From Candidatus Obscuribacterales bacterium (lineage in GTDB: Bacteria > Cyanobacteriota > Vampirovibrionia > Obscuribacterales > Obscuribacteraceae), in NCBI GenBank assembly GCA_021732085.1, contig JAKFVQ010000022.1, positions 124,001-188,000 on the forward strand: a DNA stretch of 64,000 nt. The letters run 5' to 3'. Below the pieces are notes generated by a model. That model searched no databases. It worked only from the letters and a program-made list of their open reading frames with translations, and was not told the origin of the DNA. Below are positions 1 through 8,741 of the stretch, in pieces. Position numbers and translations under genes: made by a program. Numbering within the stretch: the stretch's first letter is position 1; every line of letters starts with the position of its first letter.

Positions 1-726
1 CCTCTGTCCAAATGCTGTCGCTGAGCTGTCAGCCTTGTAGCCTTCGAGAATGAGCGTATTTAGTGGGTAGGGATTGGAATTGGCAGTGCTTGCTCGTTCC
101 ATTGGCGCCTTGCCCCAAGCACCAGCGCTTCCGCCATTCTCACCTTGTGACCAGGTCCGTTGTCCAACAACTTTGCCATTCTCGATGCGCTCTGTTGAAC
201 CGCGCGAAAGCGCCATTTTATCGCTTTGACCCTGCTCGCTCTTCACTGTGAACTCGCCATGTGATTCACTGCTGCGAGTGCTGGTGCGAACGCCGTTGAC
301 CATACGGTCTGCGCTTGCGCCGCCACCGCCGCTGACGTTTACATCAACTCTGTGTTTTGATCCTGCAGCTTCAAGTTCCTTGTTGATTTGCTCGACTACT
401 TCTTTGGCTTTTCCATCTTTCATCGCCTTGTTTAGCGTCATCTCTGTATCAAAGCGCTGGTCGTTCTTCCCGAAGGTGCCATCCTTCGCGATGTTTTCTG
501 CTATCTGCTTTGGCGTTGCGTCCTGTTTCTCGATAGCTTTGCCTGTAGTAAAGTCTAATTCCTTCGCGCTGTTCTCGCCTGTTTTGCTGGCGTTCTGTTC
601 GCTTCTCTGAATCGGAGAATGTGCCTCGTCAGAGAGGCGCTCACTTGCTGCGCGCTCCACCGTTTCCGGTGCATTGTTGATGCGCTCATTCGATTCGTTT
701 GGTTCGTTGATCTGTTCCATTCCCAT
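1..726 (-). CDS. Hypothetical hydrophilic protein, 3' end cut by window edge
   Basis: An open frame of 242 codons runs from an ATG at 726 (MGMEQINEPNE...) without a stop to position 1, so the C-terminus lies outside the window. A GAGG-type ribosome-binding site lies just upstream of the ATG. The first 60 or so residues are rich in Asn, Glu and Ser and look disordered. The middle has a short Gly run (VSGGGGAS) followed by polar, Ser/Arg/Gly-rich sequence with no hydrophobic segment or signal peptide. I recognise no family. The disordered N-terminus resembles other orphan proteins in this window, such as the one at 7.7-8.6 kb. That the frame is coding rests on its length, the ribosome-binding site and the absence of a competing frame of similar quality. 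Confidence 0.7.
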   Translation of the reverse strand, partial: MGMEQINEPNESNERINNAPETVERAASERLSDEAHSPIQRSEQNASKTGENSAKELDFTTGKAIEKQDATPKQIAENIAKDGTFGKNDQRFDTEMTLNKAMKDGKAKEVVEQINKELEAAGSKHRVDVNVSGGGGASADRMVNGVRTSTRSSESHGEFTVKSEQGQSDKMALSRGSTERIENGKVVGQRTWSQGENGGSAGAWGKAPMERASTANSNPYPLNTLILEGYKADSSATAFGQR

Positions 727-966
727 GATGACTTGCCTCGGTTGAATTTAGTCAATCTGGTGAATCGATAGACTCACCTTCCCCTGATTCAAATCATAGA
801 ATTTGCAGTCACTATAATCAGCGTCGAATTCCGCGGGTTTTGCGATTTGAGACTGCATAATTACGCAGTTCGCTTTAAAAATCACACGCCAACCACACGC
901 TCGCACGTATATTATTCATTGGCCCAGCCACTTGGAAAATCTTCGTATTTAATGCTCGTTCAGAAT

Positions 967-1560
967 CTATTTCTTCTTGCTGCCGCCGATGACTAATACG
1001 GCGTGTTTTACTGACCTTTCGTGGTCTTCTTTAGTCCCGCCACCGCCACCAAGCGCACCGTAGAACACATGGGCGTAATTTGAATTTCCAAGCACAATCG
1101 ATGAAGTCCAGAAAGAAAGTTGGGACAGCTCGCCGGATAGTTTGCGAGTAACTAGGCTGTTGTTGAAATAGAACGAATCGATCTTTCCATTCGCATCCTG
1201 TGAATCTACTTTGTAGAATCCTGGAGGCGCAACTCCCTTGAGGTCATTCTCGACGTAATCCTTTTCGAGAATGGCTTCAGGGTTCATTGCCATTGCGAAT
1301 TCTCTTGTGCTCGGCAAATGACCCCCCTGTTCCTCGCTGTACTTAGCGGCATCCTCTTGCGTCATTTTGCAGACATCGCCATCGTTCAGCTCCGGACAAT
1401 ATTTTGCAGATTGCTCATCTTTCCGGACTATATTTTTGTCTGTCAGGAAATCTTCACGAGTATCAAGCAGCATCTTACCTGCCGCTCTCTCAGCTTCAGC
1501 TTCGGGGCTGGACAGCTCTTCTGGTGAGCGTTCTGATTCTTGGAAAACAAAGTCTGGCAT
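967..1560 (-). CDS. Hypothetical protein with Lcl_C/DUF1566-like C-terminal domain
   Basis: About 197 residues from an ATG at 1560; a TTG three codons upstream is possible. The N-terminal 60 residues are acidic and low in complexity. The C-terminal half contains LPSTREFA, then FWTSS, then a small-residue stretch AHVFYGALGGGGG, ending near HAVLVIGG. This order resembles the C-type-lectin-like Lcl_C (DUF1566) and FGE-type folds, where 'LPT..E' and 'YWTSS' motifs precede a terminal 'VR.V.GG' strand. The family assignment is an inference from motif order only. Two cysteines (in KYCPEL and DVCKM) lie between the two halves. No signal peptide is seen. The next gene upstream is divergent, about 310 bp away. 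Confidence 0.6.
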   Translation of the reverse strand: MPDFVFQESERSPEELSSPEAEAERAAGKMLLDTREDFLTDKNIVRKDEQSAKYCPELNDGDVCKMTQEDAAKYSEEQGGHLPSTREFAMAMNPEAILEKDYVENDLKGVAPPGFYKVDSQDANGKIDSFYFNNSLVTRKLSGELSQLSFWTSSIVLGNSNYAHVFYGALGGGGGTKEDHERSVKHAVLVIGGSKKK

Positions 1561-1871
1561 GAATATCAACCCGGAGCACTATCTGCATCAATTATCGGTT
1601 ATTAAATCAAACGCTGAAATGGGGAAAGCACGAGACAGCGCGGCGGGCAATTCCAACCGGTTCGAAGTAAATATCGATCCGAAGAATGAGCTTTAAGTCT
1701 AAAACTCCAACTCTTCTTAGTTCGTGGAGAGCCAGTGGATGTAGAAGTTTGAGGTATTTCCTAAATCTACATTAATCTTACTTTAGTGATGATTGTTTGT
1801 CGGGATAATGTGGGGGAGCCCAGGGAACCCACTGTCCGGGCGTAAGGACGCGACACAAGTGTAGAGGCCCT
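1561..1871. other. Intergenic region between divergent genes
   Basis: No gene is supported here. The stretch serves the start of the minus-strand Lcl_C-like gene and the plus-strand PhyH gene. The part nearest PhyH is G-rich (runs of GGGGG and GGGAACCC at about 1811-1835) and could form a leader structure, but I cannot define a promoter with confidence. A plus-strand frame ending at 1696 is a shadow of the opposite-strand gene. Confidence 0.4.
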
Positions 1872-2762
1872 ATGCAACTTTCCAAGCAACAAATCGAGCA
1901 ATTCGAAACCGATGGCTATGTCATCGTACCTGCAGTTTTCACACAAGCAGAGATCCAGCGCATGAAGGAAGAATCCGATCGGATTCTGGAATTGTGCATT
2001 AATTCAACGCTGGCACTTGGCGAACACAACGCGAGACTCGATGTTCGTAATCGCGGTGGACAAATGAATGTTCGCAAGGTACAGCCTGTGAACGATGTTT
2101 CTGAGTATCTGGAGGAAGTCTCGCTTGATGAGCGGCTTCTCGGACCAATGCGCCAGCTCATGGACGGAAATGAACCGATGTTGATGGAGGAGAAGCTCAA
2201 CTATAAGCAGCTGCTCAAACAAAAGATAGACTTTACTCATTTCAATACTGGCGGGCGTTCACATGAGGACTTCTTCCCTTTGCACCACGATTGGGGTTAC
2301 TATCGCAGAGAGGGATATCCTAAATCGATCATATCTTCGGCATTGACAATCGATGATTCTGATATGGATAACGGTCCACTACGGGTGGTGCCAGGGTCCC
2401 ACAAAGGCGATTTTCCAACCATTGATCCAGATCCGGCTAGTAACAATGGCAGAGTGGATGAAAGCCTCTTTGGCGAGAGCGAACGCATTCCGCTTGTGTT
2501 TCCTGCGGGCTCGGTGATGTTCTTCCATTCGATGCTGCTGCACGATTCCGTTGAGAATCATTCTGGCAGACCTCGACGCATTATGATCTATAGCCACTAC
2601 CCGTCGAATCATAAGGCGGCCGAAGATCAGCGTAATTGTGCACTGCGCGACCAAGCCAGAGAGCAAGAAGCTCGCTACAAAGAAAAGCTCGCTAAGCATG
2701 AGTTCAGCAACCAGTTTCATGCAAAGTCAGAATACGGCTTACCGTTGGAGGCTGCGCCCTAG
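1872..2762 (+). CDS. Phytanoyl-CoA dioxygenase (PhyH) family Fe(II)/2-oxoglutarate oxygenase
   Basis: 296 residues, a usual length for the PhyH family of non-haem iron, 2-oxoglutarate-dependent oxygenases, which hydroxylate small molecules in the cytosol. The N-terminus 'FETDGYVIVPAVFT' is the typical PhyH opening. The iron-binding H-x-D is visible as H138-H-D140 in LHHDWGYY. The distal His is H224 in MLLHDSVENHSG, and the following Arg (about 235) fits the 2-oxoglutarate-binding residue. 'GPLRVVPGSHKGD' is the conserved 'G.l.vvPGSH' strand. The substrate cannot be read from sequence. It is followed 18 bp later by a ROK kinase and then a sugar porter on the same strand, which suggests a shared catabolic role, perhaps a sugar or polyol derivative. 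Confidence 0.9.
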   Translation: MQLSKQQIEQFETDGYVIVPAVFTQAEIQRMKEESDRILELCINSTLALGEHNARLDVRNRGGQMNVRKVQPVNDVSEYLEEVSLDERLLGPMRQLMDGNEPMLMEEKLNYKQLLKQKIDFTHFNTGGRSHEDFFPLHHDWGYYRREGYPKSIISSALTIDDSDMDNGPLRVVPGSHKGDFPTIDPDPASNNGRVDESLFGESERIPLVFPAGSVMFFHSMLLHDSVENHSGRPRRIMIYSHYPSNHKAAEDQRNCALRDQAREQEARYKEKLAKHEFSNQFHAKSEYGLPLEAAP

Positions 2763-2780
2763 TCTTCAAGGACGGAAGCC

Positions 2781-3692
2781 GTGGAATACGCAATTGGAAT
2801 TGATCTTGGCGGGACACACATCAAGACTGTCGCCGTCACTCCCTCGGGAGAGGTCTTGAAAAAGGCAAGCCGGGATACGAAGGACAACACGTCCACCGAA
2901 TCTGATCCATCGGTGCCAATCTGGGCAAACGAGGTGAAGGAACTAGTCAATTCCCTCTCTAGGGATCTGGCGCATCAGCCTGTCTTTATCGGGTTGTGTG
3001 CTCCCGGTTTAGCATCTGCAGATAAACGCAGCATCTCTTTCATGCCCGGAAGAATGGCGGGCTTGGAGCGTTTCGACTGGACCGAGTATCTGCGCCATGC
3101 AAGGCAAGTTCAAGTTGCAAATGACGCTCATGCTGCTCTGTTGGGAGAGGTGTGGCAAGGCGCGGCAGTTGGTTTGGAGTCGGTAATTATGCTCACTCTT
3201 GGCACAGGAGTCGGCGGAGCTATATTGCATGAAGGCAAGCTGATGAAGGGTCGGATTGGTCGCGCCGGATCATTCGGTCATATTTGCCTAAATACAGATC
3301 TTCCTGCTGACGATGTTAACATGCCAGGCAGTCTAGAAAATTCCATCGGAGACCGGTCGGTGGCAGGAAGATCCGGCGGAAAGTTCAGCAGCACAAAAGA
3401 GCTCGTCCTTGCTGCGAGTGACGGCGACTCATTTGCAAAGAGTGTTTGGGAACGATCTGTTTTTGAACTTGCCTGCGCAATTGCATCACTAATCAATGTA
3501 TTGGATCCGGAAGCGGTCATAGTTGGTGGTGGTATCTCAAGAGCAAATGAACAGCTCTATTTGCCTCTCCAGAATGAATTAGCCAAGCTAGAGTGGCGGC
3601 CAAACTCATGGAGCGTGCCTGTATTGCCGGCGGCATTGGGAGAATGGTCGGGCGCTTTTGGCGCCGCATATTATGCCATTAGGGAAACGTGA
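2781..3692 (+). CDS. ROK-family sugar kinase (glucokinase-like), zinc motif lost
   Basis: 303 residues from a GTG 18 bp after the PhyH stop, preceded by a GGAAG-type ribosome-binding site. The N-terminal ATP-binding motif is IGIDLGGTHIK (residues 5-15). The catalytic base is D115 in VANDAHAALLGE, and the second phosphate-binding loop is LTLGTGVGGAI (139-148). ROK kinases normally carry a GH...CxCGxxGCxE zinc site. Here G166-H167 is present, but the cysteine cluster is replaced by PGSLENSIG (182-190), so the structural zinc site is missing while the catalytic residues remain. The family phosphorylates hexoses such as glucose, N-acetylmannosamine or allose. The adjacent sugar porter supports a sugar substrate. 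Confidence 0.88.
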   Translation: MEYAIGIDLGGTHIKTVAVTPSGEVLKKASRDTKDNTSTESDPSVPIWANEVKELVNSLSRDLAHQPVFIGLCAPGLASADKRSISFMPGRMAGLERFDWTEYLRHARQVQVANDAHAALLGEVWQGAAVGLESVIMLTLGTGVGGAILHEGKLMKGRIGRAGSFGHICLNTDLPADDVNMPGSLENSIGDRSVAGRSGGKFSSTKELVLAASDGDSFAKSVWERSVFELACAIASLINVLDPEAVIVGGGISRANEQLYLPLQNELAKLEWRPNSWSVPVLPAALGEWSGAFGAAYYAIRET

Positions 3693-3753
3693 TAATATTG
3701 CAGACCGCAAAGTTTTGGTTTGTTTAGTCAACGATTCCGCATGAGTTACGATT

Positions 3754-5166
3754 TTGATTGAAGAAGAGCAGCTTAGCCAGAAAGCTCAAACTAGCACGCT
3801 GCCAGGCATGAATTACATCTGCCTGAGCGCGGCTTTTGGAGGGCTTCTCTTTGGCTTCGATACAGCTGTCATCTCAGGCACAATCAGTTTTGTGAAGAGC
3901 CAATATCATTTAGCTGCGGCCGCCGAAGGCTGGTTCGTTAGCTGCGGTTTGCTGGGTTGTGTCATGGGTGTAGTTCTAGCTGGCTTGCTGACCGACCGCT
4001 TTGGGCGCAAGTTTGTTCTAATAGCCTCCGCCGTCATGTTTTTGCTTTGCTCATTTGGATGCGCATTTGCACCGAACTTCGATCTGCTGGTTTTGGCTAG
4101 AGCCTTGGGTGGTGTGGGAGTCGGCATGGCATCGGTAGTCGCTCCTATGTATATTGCTGAATTCGCTCCGGCCACAAGGAGAGGACGCATGGTTGCTTAT
4201 TACCAATTAGCAATCACTGTTGGTATTCTGTTGGCTTATTTTTCGAATGCATTGCTTTTGAACATTTCACAAAGCGATATGGCTTCGAACGCAGCTTTTG
4301 AATGGTTCTTTGCTAAAGAGCCGTGGCGCCCAATGCTGCTTGCCATGGGCATTCCCTCCGCAATGTTTGCCTTGATGTTAGTCCGCATCCCCGAGAGCCC
4401 GCGCTGGTTATTCTCAGTGAAAAAGCAAGATCTGGCGCGTGAAATACTCTTTGCGGTCAAAGGAAGTGACGAGGCGGAAAGAGATTTAGAGATGATCGCA
4501 AAGGCGGAAACAAAGAATTCAAACGCGGAACGATCCGTATTTGAGAAGTCCCTCAGGCTGCCTCTCCTCATTGGCATTACGCTTGCCATTTTGTCGCAGT
4601 TCACTGGTATCAATGCGATTATTTATTACGGTCCAAGAATCTTTGAATCGGCAGGTTTTGTGAGCGGAAACGCGCTCCTTTTCCAGGTAGTTATCGGCAT
4701 CATTAATGTGTTGTTCACCTTTGTTGCCATAACGAGCGCTGACAAATATGGACGCAAGACATTGCTGCTAGGTGGATTGACCGGGATAATTATCTCACTG
4801 GCGACTTGTGCCCTATTGTTCCAGATCGGTCAGTCCAACAGTCTGTTGCTATTGGGAATGATTGTATTCTTCATAGCTTGCTTTGCTCTTTCGGTCGGAC
4901 CAGTTACTTGGATCCTGATCAATGAGATCTTCCCTACCGATGTGAGAGCTAAAGCAGTGTCGCTTTGCACCTTCATGGTCTGGGGTGCGGTTTGGGTGGT
5001 GGGGCAGTTCTTCCCGTGGATGGTTGAAACTGTCGGACCTGCCGTCACATTTTCGATCTTTGCTGTTTTGAGCGCGGGCAACTTTCTATTTTGTTGGAAG
5101 GTCGTTCGCGAGACAAAGAACATTGCGCTGGAAGATATGGAACAGCTGTTTGTTGCTCCTCACTAA
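3754..5166 (+). CDS. Sugar porter family MFS transporter
   Basis: 470 residues from a TTG at 3754; an ATG at 3808 (residue 19) is an alternative. Family signatures are complete: FGGLLFGFDTAVISG in the first helix, DRFGRK in the loop after helix 2, PESPRWL before the central loop, QFTGINAIIYYGP in helix 7, DKYGRKTLL in the second-half loop and NEIFPTDVRAKA near helix 10. These match the XylE/GLUT-type proton-linked sugar porters, with 12 inner-membrane helices. A six-codon ATG frame at 3741 ends just before the TTG and might affect start choice. Position behind the PhyH and ROK kinase genes suggests uptake of a sugar that the kinase phosphorylates. Confidence 0.92.
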   Translation: MIEEEQLSQKAQTSTLPGMNYICLSAAFGGLLFGFDTAVISGTISFVKSQYHLAAAAEGWFVSCGLLGCVMGVVLAGLLTDRFGRKFVLIASAVMFLLCSFGCAFAPNFDLLVLARALGGVGVGMASVVAPMYIAEFAPATRRGRMVAYYQLAITVGILLAYFSNALLLNISQSDMASNAAFEWFFAKEPWRPMLLAMGIPSAMFALMLVRIPESPRWLFSVKKQDLAREILFAVKGSDEAERDLEMIAKAETKNSNAERSVFEKSLRLPLLIGITLAILSQFTGINAIIYYGPRIFESAGFVSGNALLFQVVIGIINVLFTFVAITSADKYGRKTLLLGGLTGIIISLATCALLFQIGQSNSLLLLGMIVFFIACFALSVGPVTWILINEIFPTDVRAKAVSLCTFMVWGAVWVVGQFFPWMVETVGPAVTFSIFAVLSAGNFLFCWKVVRETKNIALEDMEQLFVAPH

Positions 5167-5208
5167 AGTTTAGAGAATCAGTCTCTATGTTTAATTCTCC
5201 CTCAATGT

Positions 5209-6354
5209 TTAATTCTCCGAAGAGCGTCCTTCGTTCTGTTGAATCAGAATAGGTGCGAGCTCTTCGTAGTACTGACGAAAAGTTCCGTCTAAGATGGACT
5301 GTCTCGCTTTCGATGCTTCTCTAATAAGGTAGCGAATATTATGTATTGCCGCCAGAGTCGCGCCTGCATACTCTTTTGCACGAATCAAATGGTTGAGATA
5401 CGCTCTGCTGTGATGAATGCACGCATAACAATCACAGCCCTTATCTATTGGTCCCAGGTTTGTTCTTGCACCGCTTGTACGGATCGAGATTCGTCCCTCC
5501 GAAGTGAAAACGCTGCCATGCCTTGCCATCTTAGTCGGCGCCACACAATCAAACATATCGATACCGCATTTGATGGCGTATAAAATATCCCACGGAGTGC
5601 CCACCCCCATCAAGTACCTTGGTTTGTGCGCAGGCAGTAGTTCTGTGGTGAAGGCGACAACCCTTTCTATTTCAGCTCTCTCTTCTCCAACTGCAACTCC
5701 ACCGATTGCATAGCCGGGCAAATCGAATGAAGTGACTACTTCGGCCGATCTCCGCCGCAGATCTTCGTACATGCTTCCCTGGATGATTCCGAAAAGCGCT
5801 TGTTGATCTTTTCGTGCATGAGTCGCTTCACAAATTTCTAGCCAGCGATGCGTTCGTTCCATTGCCGCTTCAGCCTCAGCGTGAGTTGCCGGATTCTTCA
5901 CGCATTCATCGAACGCCATGATAATGTCTGCACCAATTGCATTCTGGATTTCCATTGAAACAGAAGGACTCAAGAAATGCGATTTGCCATTCATGTGATC
6001 TTTGAAGTGCACGCCATCATCGGCTACACGGCGATACTGATCGAGACTAAATACTTGAAAGCCTCCAGAATCTGTAAGAATTGGTAGGTTCCATGACATG
6101 AACTTATGCAATCCGCCCGCGCTTGCGATGAATTCATGACCTGGGCGCAAATACAGATGATATGCGTTTGAAAGAATGATCTCGGCGCCGCAACCAATTA
6201 CGTCAGTAAATGTCATTGAACGCAAAGCAGCATTTGTTGCAACTGGCATAAATACCGGCGTGTTAATTACACCGTGGGGAGTAGTTAAGCGGCCAGCTCT
6301 CGCTCCAGACCACGGACACACAGCTTCAGTTTCAAATGTAATCGAGCTTGGCAA
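5209..6354 (-). CDS. tgt: Queuine tRNA-ribosyltransferase (tRNA-guanine transglycosylase)
   Basis: 381 residues, normal for bacterial Tgt, which exchanges guanine 34 of GUN-anticodon tRNAs for preQ1. The first active-site motif is LTDSGGFQVFSL with the general acid/base Asp. The nucleophile Asp lies in GIDMFDCVAPTKMARHG. GGVAVGE forms part of the preQ1 pocket. The zinc site is CDCYAC with the downstream His in IHNIRYL. The gene stands alone and is convergent with the sugar porter; their stops are about 40 bp apart. That gap holds two direct copies of TTTAATTCTCC. Confidence 0.97.
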   Translation of the reverse strand: MPSSITFETEAVCPWSGARAGRLTTPHGVINTPVFMPVATNAALRSMTFTDVIGCGAEIILSNAYHLYLRPGHEFIASAGGLHKFMSWNLPILTDSGGFQVFSLDQYRRVADDGVHFKDHMNGKSHFLSPSVSMEIQNAIGADIIMAFDECVKNPATHAEAEAAMERTHRWLEICEATHARKDQQALFGIIQGSMYEDLRRRSAEVVTSFDLPGYAIGGVAVGEERAEIERVVAFTTELLPAHKPRYLMGVGTPWDILYAIKCGIDMFDCVAPTKMARHGSVFTSEGRISIRTSGARTNLGPIDKGCDCYACIHHSRAYLNHLIRAKEYAGATLAAIHNIRYLIREASKARQSILDGTFRQYYEELAPILIQQNEGRSSEN

Positions 6355-6450
6355 TGCCGCATCTCAGAGGGACTTCGCCGCCCAGTCTACACGATTGATG
6401 ATAATTCTGCTGTCCTATCCTATCCATATGCCCGTCTCCTGCCGCCTCTA

Positions 6451-6525
6451 GTGCAGCTGAACAGGAGAGCAGGCTTCCAGCCTGCTTCGAATTGCAGCTA
6501 AATAGGACCCAAGTCCGCTTCGAAA
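6451..6525. repeat. Dispersed hairpin repeat, one full and one truncated unit
   Basis: The first unit has GCAGCTGAACAGGAG, then a 6-bp stem GCAGGC (6469-6474) / GCCTGC (6480-6485) closing the loop TTCCA, then TTCGAA. A second partial unit follows at once: GCAGCTAAATAGGA, a shortened middle, then TCCGCTTCGAA. A related hairpin at 49798-49814 has the same loop TTCCA and the same flanks (GGGAG before, TTCGAA after) but stem GCGGAC/GTCCGC. The two stems therefore differ by two compensatory pairs. The element lies between tgt and a LysM gene. No coding role is seen. Confidence 0.6.
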
Positions 6526-6537
6526 GAATTTTGCAAC

Positions 6538-7131
6538 TTAGTGAGGATAAGGAAGCTTAAGCGCTTGTCCTTTTCTTATGGATCGTTCCGCTCCGAGTGA
6601 ATTCTTCTCCGCTATATTATCCATGTATCGATTGACCGAAATTTGATCCGAATTCCCCAAGCGATCACGTGCGATGCCTTCAAGCGTATTGCCTGGTTGC
6701 ACTATGCGATAGAGTTGATCGCGCTCTGCTACATACACATGATCCCATGTATCAGTGTTGCCGTTCCATTCACTCAAGAGAAGATGACCGCGATCGTCGC
6801 CTTCAATTTCGGGAAGCTCTTTTTTCGCAACTTCGACAAGGAGCTGGTTGTAATTCTTTCCATCAATTTGCATGAGGCTCTTGCTGAGTTGAGCTACAGC
6901 AAGATCGGATCTACCTACATTTAAGAAGTCAGCTATTTGTTTAGCATTTCTCTCTACGTTCATTTCGGAAGAACTGTCTGCGCCATCTACCCTGTTTGCG
7001 ATCTTAGCGTGTGATTCCCTTGATCTAAATGAATGCAATTCAAACAGTTCGTTATGCCAGACCGAATTCGAACTCTGCTCGCCGATGCTTCTTGCCGAAG
7101 ACACAGCATCGCTAATCATATCACTACGCAT
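6538..7131 (-). CDS. LysM-domain protein
   Basis: About 197 residues from an ATG at 7131 with a G-rich ribosome-binding region just upstream; a TTG five codons earlier is possible. The C-terminal 55 residues form a LysM-type domain, beginning YRIVQPGNTLEGIARDRLG and ending RKGQALKLPYPH. It has the usual 'V..GDTL..IA....G' start but a longer inner segment. LysM domains bind peptidoglycan or chitin GlcNAc. The N-terminal 140 residues are helical-looking and polar, with no signal peptide or transmembrane segment that I can see, so export is uncertain. The region 'FLNVGRSDLAVAQLSKSL...' weakly resembles the short orphan proteins at 32.4, 55.5 and 57.8 kb. Confidence 0.75.
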   Translation of the reverse strand: MRSDMISDAVSSARSIGEQSSNSVWHNELFELHSFRSRESHAKIANRVDGADSSSEMNVERNAKQIADFLNVGRSDLAVAQLSKSLMQIDGKNYNQLLVEVAKKELPEIEGDDRGHLLLSEWNGNTDTWDHVYVAERDQLYRIVQPGNTLEGIARDRLGNSDQISVNRYMDNIAEKNSLGAERSIRKGQALKLPYPH

Positions 7132-7330
7132 GGCGCCAACCCCCAATCAATCCCCGTGTATCGGTTTATCCAATGCGCCAATATTTTTGACAGCGGCTAA
7201 TTCGTATAGATACGCAATCTCGATAAAAGAGTTCTAAGTTGTAAGGGAGGTTTTTTTCCCAAATCCCGATTGCTCCGAACTGCCGGTGATATAATCGACG
7301 GCTCTTCGCGAAATATTTGGAGGTCCCCCA

Positions 7331-7738
7331 ATGGCAAAAGTCACTGGAATCGGTGGTGTGTTCATAAAGGCTGGCAAAGATCAAGCCGCTTTGGTTGAGT
7401 GGTACAAAAAGAACTTGGGGCTTTCGATTGAGGATTGGGGCGGCGCGATTCTCCGATGGGAAAATGACAAGGCCGAAGACAAGGGTGTGACCGTCTGGCA
7501 CACAGCTGAAAAGGACAGCCAATGGTTTAGTCCAAGCAATTCAACATTTATGATCAATTACCGCATTGATAACATGAGCGAAATGCTTGAGCAACTTAAG
7601 AATAACAACGTAGAAATTGTGAAAGGCCCAGAGTCTCACGAGAATGGCAAATTTCTTTGGGTCCTAGATCCGGATGGGAATAAGGTCGAGTTGTGGGAGC
7701 CCATGCTCTGGGACGACAAAAATAAAGAATCGAACTAA
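7331..7738 (+). CDS. VOC (glyoxalase/bleomycin-resistance fold) protein
   Basis: 135 residues from an ATG preceded by GGAGG at ideal spacing. One vicinal-oxygen-chelate module is visible: 'ITGIGGVFIKAGKDQAALVEWYKKNLGL'-type opening strand and helix, the central 'FMINYRIDNMSEMLEQLKNNNVEIV', and the closing 'LWVLDPDGNKVELWEP' with the conserved metal-ligand Glu. Members of this group are single-domain dimers in the cytosol with many functions, so the substrate is unknown. The gene is convergent with the following peptidase-like gene, with 9 bp between stops. Confidence 0.88.
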   Translation: MAKVTGIGGVFIKAGKDQAALVEWYKKNLGLSIEDWGGAILRWENDKAEDKGVTVWHTAEKDSQWFSPSNSTFMINYRIDNMSEMLEQLKNNNVEIVKGPESHENGKFLWVLDPDGNKVELWEPMLWDDKNKESN

Positions 7739-7747
7739 TTTCAAATT

Positions 7748-8569
7748 CTAGTCTTGATCTGGTGCGCGGTAGACTTTGTATGCGGGATAAGGAAGATTTG
7801 AAAGAGGCTCCTTATCCCATTGTTTAGAACGGTCGTCTTCATCCGGGAGGCGAGTGCGATTTGTATTGTTCCAAACCATTGGTTCGCCTTTTTCATTAGG
7901 CTCAGCAGCAATCGCAGCGTGTCGTTGCCCTTCAGCTTTAGGATTCTCAGGGTGATAAGCGATGACAAGATCGCCGGGTTCAATTGGTTGGCCGGCTTTC
8001 ACTTCTGTCCAGCCATTATCCTTTGCTTCTTCGATCAGCTGACCTACTCCGAATACAGTATTAGAAATTGCGCCAGCTTTGACCATCACTTCTGATGCCT
8101 GGATGGCGCATCCGAATAATCCATTCTGGGTCTTATCCCTGCTGATGCGATTCTTTTTCCAATATTGCGCATGCTCTGAATCTTCCGCTGCTTGAGCAAC
8201 AGCCTCCGCACTGCCGGGGTCCGGCTTCTCTTCGGGCGAAACTGTTTTGTCTTTCGCTCCAGGGTCTAACGGATTCGATTCTGTGCTTTTTTCTTTTGAT
8301 TCAATGGCTGCGTCTTTCGATTCACTAGCATGTTCTTTTGATTTGATAATTTCGTCGTTTGATTTCAGGCACGTAGCGTTCGACGTCACGTCTTCCAAAG
8401 AATGTCCTGTGATCTGTAGTTTCGGTAATTCGACAGACTGGGACATTCCGCCCTGAAAACTTCCTCTAAACTGAGGAAGCTCGCCAATGTCTCCAATCTC
8501 ACAAGAAGAAAGACTTGCGGCACGTCTGTCCTGCTCTATCGAAGCATCTCTGGATGACATTTCAACCAC
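7748..8569 (-). CDS. Hypothetical protein with NlpC/P60- or CHAP-like C-terminal domain
   Basis: 273 residues from a GTG at 8569, chosen because AAGGGGG lies eight bases upstream; an ATG at 8560 is an alternative. Residues 69-96 contain four seven-residue repeats (KSNDEII, KSKEHAS, ESKDAAI, ESKEKST). The C-terminal 125 residues look like a papain-like cell-wall peptidase fold: C154 in GLFGCAIQASEVM, then IEPGDLVIAY (the 'pGDlv.f' strand), then H217 in RHAAIAAE, then an Asn/Trp pair in VWNNTNR. This Cys-His-Asn order fits CHAP or NlpC/P60, but the similarity is remote. No signal peptide is visible, so how it would reach peptidoglycan is unclear. Confidence 0.65.
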   Translation of the reverse strand: MVEMSSRDASIEQDRRAASLSSCEIGDIGELPQFRGSFQGGMSQSVELPKLQITGHSLEDVTSNATCLKSNDEIIKSKEHASESKDAAIESKEKSTESNPLDPGAKDKTVSPEEKPDPGSAEAVAQAAEDSEHAQYWKKNRISRDKTQNGLFGCAIQASEVMVKAGAISNTVFGVGQLIEEAKDNGWTEVKAGQPIEPGDLVIAYHPENPKAEGQRHAAIAAEPNEKGEPMVWNNTNRTRLPDEDDRSKQWDKEPLSNLPYPAYKVYRAPDQD

Positions 8570-8741
8570 GGCGGTAGCCCCCTTCTGTGCATGAATGCTA
8601 TCAAATCATGCGTGCGGCCGGCGTGCGAGTCGTGCGGACTTGGCTATCTTAGGTCCTGGCAGTCGGTGACGTTTTTACTACTCACCTTCGGCGATCACGA
8701 GATGCCGTGTTTATAGTGTGGAACAATCAATGTAACCCGGG

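Noticed and set aside
5166..5215. Terminator between the sugar porter and tgt
   Set aside because: Only a 5-bp stem AGAGA/TCTCT and a direct repeat TTTAATTCTCC are present; too weak to call.
7166..7522. 118-codon minus-strand frame
   Set aside because: It covers the start of the VOC gene, whose own frame has a GGAGG site and clear family motifs.
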